64,000 nucleotides of DNA from Thunnus maccoyii (lineage: Eukaryota; Chordata; Actinopteri; Scombriformes; Scombridae). Positions within the stretch are counted from its first letter, which is position 1; the number at the start of each line of letters is the position of its first letter. The stretch is from the NCBI RefSeq assembly GCF_910596095.1, contig NC_056534.1, positions 15,699,490 to 15,763,489 on the forward strand, in the 5' to 3' direction. The position numbers and the translations under genes were made by a program. Shown here piece by piece: positions 57,183 through 64,000 of the stretch. Below the pieces are notes generated by a model. The model saw only the letters and a list, made by a program, of their open reading frames with translations, ran no database searches and had not been told where the DNA came from.

Positions 57183-60124
57183 ATGTCTAACACGGCAGAA
57201 GACAGCTGTGCAGGTAACAAGTTTACATGTTTGTTTTAATTTAAAGCAGACTTGTAAGTCATGGTATTTTAAATGAAAAAAAGAGATGTTTACTATTGTT
57301 TACTATGGTCTGATTTGAAAGCTGTCACGCCTTTTCTTGAACTTTTCTGTCTCTTCAGTCAGTCACCGAGTTAGAATAAGATGTGAGGCAGCTTTGTAAT
57401 GTTTTTAAAACTATTTTCAATGTCAGGACTCAAGTGCTCTTCCTTTTACCTTCACAGAAAGTGTTGCTAAACGCACCATGACAGCCACAGACAGGGCAGG
57501 TAAGTGCTTTACATTAAGTTGAATACTATTTTTTAAAGAAGCTTGTTTAATATTATAAACGTTGTTTATGAAAATGGGAGCAAAAATATGAGCTAACATC
57601 AGAGCAAAAGTGAAACAACGATGAAGCTGTAACGTTATGGTTTATGGCAGTGAAGTCAGTTCCTCAGACAGGGTCACATTAATCATCAACTCAAATGGCT
57701 TTGACTGTTACTATGTATCATGCAGACAGGATATATTTCCTCTCATCCTTTGTCATTTAGAAACTTATCAGCTTTGAACTGTATAACAGTGCTTTCAGGT
57801 TGAGTAAAAACTGAGGTATTCAGTTTATTAGATGCAACTAGTTAAAACAAATGCATTCTAATATAGCAACCCTGCAAGAAATCCTACCTACATGAAGATT
57901 ATAATGTTCCATTTTTGTTTGAACTGTTTTTTTAAGATGTTGATTGAACTTTATGGTAAATTATTGAGAGGTGTCTCCATCATTTTATCCATCCAACGTA
58001 AAAGAATAGACTACATACAGCCTCCAAAATGACCATACAGTGAAATCAACACCTCTCTAAGACAGTTTCAACAGAAATTGCACCTTCCAACCTCCATAAA
58101 GTTGTTACAGGGCTGTTGTCAACTGAGTATATAAACAAAAAAAATCACCACAGGATATATTTGCACACTGATTAACCGTTTTAAAAAGTCAGATAAAACC
58201 TTCCAAGCCGACAAACCCTGACCTGCTATCGCGCTACCTTAGCGCACAGAGTCTAACCTACATATCTGTAGGGTGGGGCATGGATGTGTCACTTTTGGCC
58301 TCTGTTCTTTTAGCAACCTTTGCCATCTTTCTCCAGCTGTCAACCAGCTATTGAAGGCCACGAGGACTCTAAGCTTAGGGGACAATGGCTGCTTGACCTC
58401 TTACTAGCAGTGTTGGAGCCACTCATGCACCTGTAGTTGTACTGCTTAACAAAGAAGCAAAGGCCTGAAAAGCTCAATCCTTCTATGTCCTTTCGGCAGT
58501 GTTTGTGATCTTTAAAAAACCTGTGAAGTCACTTGCCAATTACTATCATTTAGTAATTATATTCTGCAGGTTGCATGGGTTATTCATGTACATGCATGTG
58601 TTTCTTTTCAGTAGAATGCAGTGAGAACCTAACAGAGACTGATGCCTTCATAGGGTAAGCTTTTGTGCTGTTTGTGTGGTTATCAGTTTGAAATTCTCGC
58701 TTCCTGCTAATATTCTCTTCTGTGTTTCTGTGCTCTTTTTTTTTCACCGTAAAGCAGCCATTTATCTTTGGATCCTGCAGAGGAGTACAAGATGAACAAC
58801 AAACGTAGAGGTCTTGCTCTCATCTTTAATCAGGAGCGCTTCTTCTGGCGCCTGGGGATGAGCGACAGGCATGGGACCAATGCTGACCGCTACAACTTGG
58901 AGAAAAGGTATCACCTCCCATTCAGGTGCTTTAGGAGAAACACTTGATTTGGAATAAATGTACTCAGCTCAAGAACTTGTGCGATGACTGGTAACCTTTT
59001 CTAAGAATTTCCAGTGCTTCAATCCTCCTCTATTTACGTTTTATTACAACTCATTTCACCTCTCTTTTAGGCTGAGGGAGCTAAACTTTGACGTGAGGGT
59101 GTATGAAAACTACAAACAGGTGGAAGTCTGGGAGAAAATCAGTGAAGGTAAGCACATTCATGATCACCTACAACACTCAAATCACTAAATGTATGTTTAG
59201 GAAGCAGCACTACAGAATCGTTACTACAGTTTAAATTCTTGCATATTTTCTTTGTCCTGCATATGCAAAGATAACTGTGCCAGATCCAACAAATGATATG
59301 CTGTAGTATAGTCCAATCTGACTCATTCAACAATATCTGATATCCCACCAGCCGCAGAAGCCGACCATTCAGATGCGGACTGCTTTTTGCTCATCTTCCT
59401 GAGCCACGGTGAGAATGACCACGTTTTCACCTACGATGGCAAGATCAGCATCCCGGACATCACGTCTCTGTTCAAAGGAGACAAGTGCAAGAGCCTTGTA
59501 GGAAAACCGAAGATCTTTGTATTACAGGTATGTGCAAAAAATTCAAACCCTGTCAAATGCTTTACTTGGAAATCCATAGTTCTTAAAAATGTAGTTGTCG
59601 ACATGTCCATCACAAGGCATGCCGTGGAGACAAGCATGATGACCCAGTGACAGCTGCTTTTGATGCTGTGGACAGTGAGTTGAAGACGAATGAGGTGGTG
59701 GTGGATGCCAGCGCCATCCACACCCTCCCCGCCGGAGCTGATTTCATCATGTGCTACTCTGTGGCTGAAGGTGAGCGGGCCGGGATGTTTAAACTATTTT
59801 ATTCCAGATATTTTAATCTCTGTGATTGTCCTTTTTGCTACACACTCCACATCCATATTAACTGTCCTGTCCTGTGTCGTTTCTTAAGGCTACTATTCCC
59901 ACCGGGAGACCCTCAATGGCTCCTGGTACATCCAGGATCTGTGTGAGCTGCTTCAAAAGTATGGGAATTCCCTTGAATTCACAGAATTGCTCACGCTGGT
60001 CAATAGGAAAGTGTCAATGAGGAGCGTTGGGAACTGTAAGGACCCGAGTGCAATTGGGAAGAAGCAAGTACCTTGCTTTGCTTCAATGCTGACCAAAAAA
60101 CTATACTTCCGACAAAAAAAGTAA
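57183..60124 (+). CDS. casp6: Caspase-6, complete
   Basis: Effector caspase, a cytosolic cysteine protease cutting after Asp (VEID-type sites, lamin A in mammals). Eight exons: 57183-57213, 57458-57499, 58612-58654, 58755-58907, 59071-59147, 59352-59527, 59617-59770 and 59889-60124; 303 residues in frame (human 293). The prodomain is short and its cleavage motif TETD ends at Asp35, before AFIG. The large subunit carries [13 protein letters not shown], the catalytic His134 in SHGE, and Cys176 in QACRG. Linker sites DAVD and VVVD precede [13 protein letters not shown], where mammals have DVVD and TEVD. The small subunit is highly conserved ([39 protein letters not shown]). No DED or CARD is present, which excludes initiator caspases. 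Exons 1-3 are tiny and only join as stated by phase. Confidence 0.95.
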
Positions 60125-61970
60125 CTGTTTCAGACCTCAGTCATTAAATGAGCTGGTTTTATATTAATACTTGGGAAACTGGTGCTGTTCAAGGGAGATT
60201 TTGAAAAAAAGTTTGTTGCTCATAAACAGAAATTTACATGTGCACTGAACAATCAGCTAATTGGCAGCCTTAATGTTTGCAGAAAGTCTGTGGTTATAAA
60301 ATAACAGGGACAACCTGTATTCACATGCAGTTGTGGAAATGTGACTATTTCTGGCTTCAGGCAGTTTCTCTCTGAAACTTAATGTAATCCGAAACCCTGT
60401 TTTCATTTGTCATGGTAAGTTTCTTCTGGAGAAACCAGATTTCTTGGCCAAGCAATACCTTAATTATGTTTTATAGTCTTTTTTTTATTAACGGTTGGGC
60501 ATTTTTGCATGACAGAGAATCAGGACAGTGAAAGTTGACTGGAATTAGTAAAAGGTATAGGGGAACTCTGATAACTATCCATCTGCATGTTAACATGTTG
60601 TCTTATCTGTTAGCTGCCTCAACCTGATTTCTCACAACCATTCTGTTTCATGTATGAATGTAAGCACAGAAGTTATAATGCAATTCAATACAACAGCCCA
60701 GCAATAATTCAAAGTTAGGCCAGTGTAGTGGAGGGTCAGTATCAGCTCATTACATCTATATGTATGAATTGACTGATATATGAAATATGGTACAAAGCAT
60801 TTGTAGTATAGCAAGAACATTCAAAGATTTTCCAAAGACAAACAAAAGTCACCTCAGCAACATCATAAAAGTTACTGTACTTATTAAGTCAGCCATTACC
60901 CTTAAAGGGAAATGTGCAGCGGGGCCATTTCACACAGCAAATTCCATGTATTTAATGAGCGTTAAATATATAAACTATTGTTTAAGCCATCTACTGACTA
61001 AATTGATCATGAGAGGAAACGCAGGATCTGGGTGGTTTAGGACTCCAGTTAAACAGTTAAATAAACAGACCAATATTTACCATTTTTTAAAATTTCCTAA
61101 ATAGCCAGAATTGGCCCCCAAAAATGAAATACTGTCTTTGTAAAGACAATAGTGTATAATGTTTGTTAATTGTGCCAGAGAGGTGTTGACTGTAATTTAC
61201 GTTATTGGATTGGATTACATTATGTTGTGAGGTGTTCCTGTTATTTTGTTCAACCACTGATGATCAGTACACATTTTGCACTTTCATGCAATTGCTTTTA
61301 AACTGAAGAATTATCATGGACCACATTCTGTGTTTGCTACTTTTCATTACCTTTTGTCATTTTTAATCCAGTTAAAACTACAGTGGTACCACACAAATCA
61401 CAAATGTTCTCTTGTTCTGTAGCTGATTTTCTTTTTCCTTAACAAGCCAAGAAGACAATAGAACTTGACATTTCCCGGTAGCCTTGTCAGGCCAGTCTGT
61501 CTTAAAGTCAGTTGTATGTTTATAAACCAGACAAATACTTTCCAATGTATTTTGCGAGGCAGGTGACATAACAGCATGATGACCAGGTAACGATTTTGTT
61601 TACATCAGGGTTTAATACACCAATGATCAGGCATCTCTCACAACAGATAATGTAGGCACCACACATGCTGTTTGTCTTCAGGCTCCATCAAAAAGGGAAT
61701 TCATGTTTGTGCTGTTCTTTGTGATGTAGCAGTTTACAGTACTAAATTTAAAAATGCGTATTTGCACCCAAAACAGCAACAAACACCAGTATGGAAAGTA
61801 CCTCAGGGAGGAGGGGTGTCCTTTTTTTTTTTAAACATGTACTGTGGACCTAAAACACTTGTAAACTGTGTCACATGATCCATGACTCAGGAAAAACAAA
61901 GCTACCAGCATACACTGATCCTGTATTTTTGTAGTCATACTGTTGTGTCTTTGTACAATAAAATCTTTGT
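60125..61970 (+). other. casp6: Long casp6 3'UTR / intergenic sequence
   Basis: The strongest AATAAA is at 61957-61962 (CAATAAAATC), with an earlier candidate at 61060-61065. The casp6 3'UTR may therefore be 0.9-1.8 kb. No gene or clear repeat is recognised here. Confidence 0.4.
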
Positions 61971-62375
61971 GATATTTGAGTGCCTGTTTTGCTCTCTGTG
62001 GAGTGATTTTTAAAAATAAAAAAAATATTCTCTTTCTGGCAAACATATTTATGTGATGTTTTTACTTCAATTGTGCTTTGAAACTGGATACAAACCTCAA
62101 TCATTCTCAGTCAGCTTAGGGTAAAGTCAAAACACCTTTTGATATTTCCATAATAAGACAAGCAGACGGGAGAGTCTCCCAGTGTTCAGGAAATACTTTT
62201 TATTTCAATAGTTCTCAGTGTTATACACCTGGCAACATTATCAAGATTGTAAACAAAACACCAAATGATATGGATTCCTGTTTAAAAATGTGCCATTATT
62301 AAAATAAAGCAGAAAAAGTGTTTTTGCTCTGGAGATCTACGTGTGAGTGACGACGTGTTCATGGCTTGGCTTCGT

Positions 62376-64000
62376 TCATGGCTTTGGCTGGATCTGTTCC
62401 AGTGGTAACTGAAGTTGAGTTGGATACCTCAGACGTTTCAGGTCGTCCTCCACCTGACAGAAAGACAGTCACACAGAACTCCATTATTAACAAATAATCC
62501 ACTAGGATTTCAAGAAGGCGGTGGATCATAATTGTTATAGCCTCTTTTAATGATGAATGAATGAAGGTGCACTTTTTTAAAACACTTCTCGTTTCATTAG
62601 AACTTGTTTTTTGCTTATACATAGCTCTTATCTTGAGAAAGTTTCCACATTACTGGATATGAATGCTGGAAAGTGAGTCACTGGAATATTTCAGATGTTC
62701 TAGCTTACATTTTTAGGTGTGCTAGTGACATGGCAATGTCAGTGGGTCTGTCGCTCCACCACTTTGGTCCAGACCGAAATATCTCAACAACTATTAAATG
62801 GATTTCCATGAAACTTTGTTCAGAAATTCAGGGTCCCCATAGGATGAATCCTACTGACTTTGTTGATCCCCTGACTTTTCCTCAAGTGCCACCATATAGT
62901 TTTTATTTGTGGCTTGGAGAGAAATGTTTCGACAAGTACTGAATGGATTCCCATGAAATTTGGCACACATTCATGTTCCCTTGAAAATGAGCTGTAATCA
63001 ATTTTTGTGTTGCTAAATACTGGCAAAACTTCTGACAGTCCCATTAGCCTGAGTTGGATTTTTGTGCTAATAGCATTACAGCTAGTATTGTCCTTTTCAG
63101 CCCTGCTAGCATTAGCATTTAGCTCAAAGTGCTGCTGTCCCAGAATGGCTGTAAATTCTTAATCTTGTTGCTATTACACTTAATAGTTCACAGTTAAACT
63201 GTAGCACATGTGCAGTTTACATGCTCCTCTTGGGTTTGTGTGCTTCCAAACATGTTAGTAAAGTGCACTGTGACTCTAAACTGCCTGTAACTGTAGCTAA
63301 TGACTCAGCTAATGTGGGAATGTAAATGTAAAGTGAACAAACAAACCTGAGCCAGTTCATCCTTCAGTTCATTGTATTTGTTCACGTTGAAATTCTTCTT
63401 TCTGGCCCCCTTATAAAAGTAATGCAGGAACTGTCTGTCCTTAGCATCTGGATATACATAATCCTAATGGAAAGAAAAAAATAGGATTGCTATAAATCTG
63501 GGAAGATATAAAAAAAAAAAAATGCAAACATATGCATGATTTTTAGCTTAAAGCTAACTGGACAGTTTGTTGAATCCAAATTGTCTACAACTAAAGAACA
63601 AAGCTGAGGGGGGTCTCATGTCCCTGACACTTGCCTGCTTTGTAAGGACATAATAGCTGAAGGCTCCAATGCTGGTGGCGTAGGTGATGAAGTAAGTGAC
63701 GGGCTCCATGACGTCCCATGAATAGACCCACCAGGTGAGCCAGGCCAGAGCACCGCCCTGCACAGATAACAGGGCCATGCCGATCCAAACAGCCTTGGAT
63801 GTGTGGAACTCTGCTCTACGGGACAGCTGTGCCTTCATCTGTACAGTAATAATATAAGGAGAGTCAGGTTAGTAGCCAATTCGTAGAAGCCTGTCCAATA
63901 AAACTAACAACTGAACCACACACCTTCTCCAGAGGTGACAGCTCTTGTTTGAGTTTGTCCATTCTCTCAAGCAGCTGCCTCTCCTGCAGTAGGTGGTGTT
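62376..64000 (-). CDS. mcub: Mitochondrial calcium uniporter dominant-negative subunit MCUB, C-terminal part
   Basis: MCUB sits in the inner mitochondrial membrane, joins MCU oligomers and lowers Ca2+ uptake. Four minus-strand exons lie in the window: 63924 to the edge (continuing beyond 64000), 63635-63838, 63347-63463 and 62376-62453 (stop). Visible order: coiled coil (LLERMDKLKQELSPLEK), TM1 (AVWIGMALLSVQGGALAWLT), the pore loop WDVMEPVTYF, TM2 (FITYATSIGAFSYYVLTK), then the matrix C-terminal coiled coil (NVNKYNELKDELAQ) ending QLQLPLEQIQPKP. The residues before the pore read AWLTWWVYSWD; Trp and Val there (Arg and Glu in MCU) are the published MCUB-specific differences, so this is mcub and not mcu. 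The pore motif is DVME in place of DIME. The intron after 63635 starts with GCAAGT, a GC-AG intron. Confidence 0.93.
62735..63185 (+). repeat. Dispersed teleost repeat (mcub intron)
   Basis: TCGCTCCACCACTTTGGTCC, AGACCGAAATATCTCAACAA and AAATGGATTTCCATGAAACT, then GATCCCCTGACTTTTCCTC and near the end GCTAGCATTAGCATTTAGCT, follow the order of a very common fish repeat. Non-coding, old. Its class is not clear to me. Confidence 0.6.

Overview
The window is vertebrate nuclear DNA, almost certainly from a teleost fish. Seven spliced protein-coding genes with short exons and GT-AG introns sit in a background of Tc1/mariner and hAT elements, MITEs, a LINE tail and (CA)n microsatellites of the kind found in ray-finned fish. 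I could not determine the species; several repeats resemble families I know from spiny-rayed fishes. Exon boundaries were read by eye from splice sites and reading-frame continuity. Six genes are complete and one runs off the right edge.

Layout. (1) 1-2.8 kb: no recognisable gene, one CA microsatellite. (2) 2.85-14.8 kb, plus strand: psip1 (LEDGF), a chromatin-binding PWWP/IBD protein. (3) 16.6-23.6 kb, minus strand: snapc3, a subunit of the snRNA-gene transcription factor SNAPc, tail-to-tail with psip1. (4) 23.7-27.4 kb: intergenic and repeat-rich. (5) 27.5-36.7 kb, plus: ttc39b, a TPR/Iml2-like protein. (6) 36.7-39.3 kb: intergenic, with a TA-flanked MITE and a LINE 3' fragment. (7) 39.4-49.2 kb, plus: dnajb14, an ER-membrane J-protein. 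(8) 52.0-55.9 kb, plus: pla2g12a, a secreted group XIIA phospholipase A2. (9) 57.2-60.1 kb, plus: casp6, caspase-6. (10) 62.4 kb to the right edge, minus: the C-terminal exons of mcub, the dominant-negative paralogue of the mitochondrial calcium uniporter.

The genes do not form a pathway. Their order is informative: psip1/snapc3/ttc39b are neighbours on human 9p22.3, and pla2g12a/casp6/mcub are neighbours on human 4q25 with dnajb14 nearby on 4q23. The window therefore spans a junction between two ancestral linkage blocks, placed between the ttc39b poly(A) signal (37.1 kb) and the dnajb14 start (39.38 kb).

I found no wholly new system. The most interesting items are two apparent GC-AG introns (psip1 and mcub), a 1.7-kb hAT-type element with a perfect 8-bp target duplication, paired mariner deletion derivatives that keep the transposase tail, an unclassified long non-coding repeat with a conserved 3' end, and family-relevant substitutions in the MCUB pore motif and the LEDGF integrase-binding pocket.
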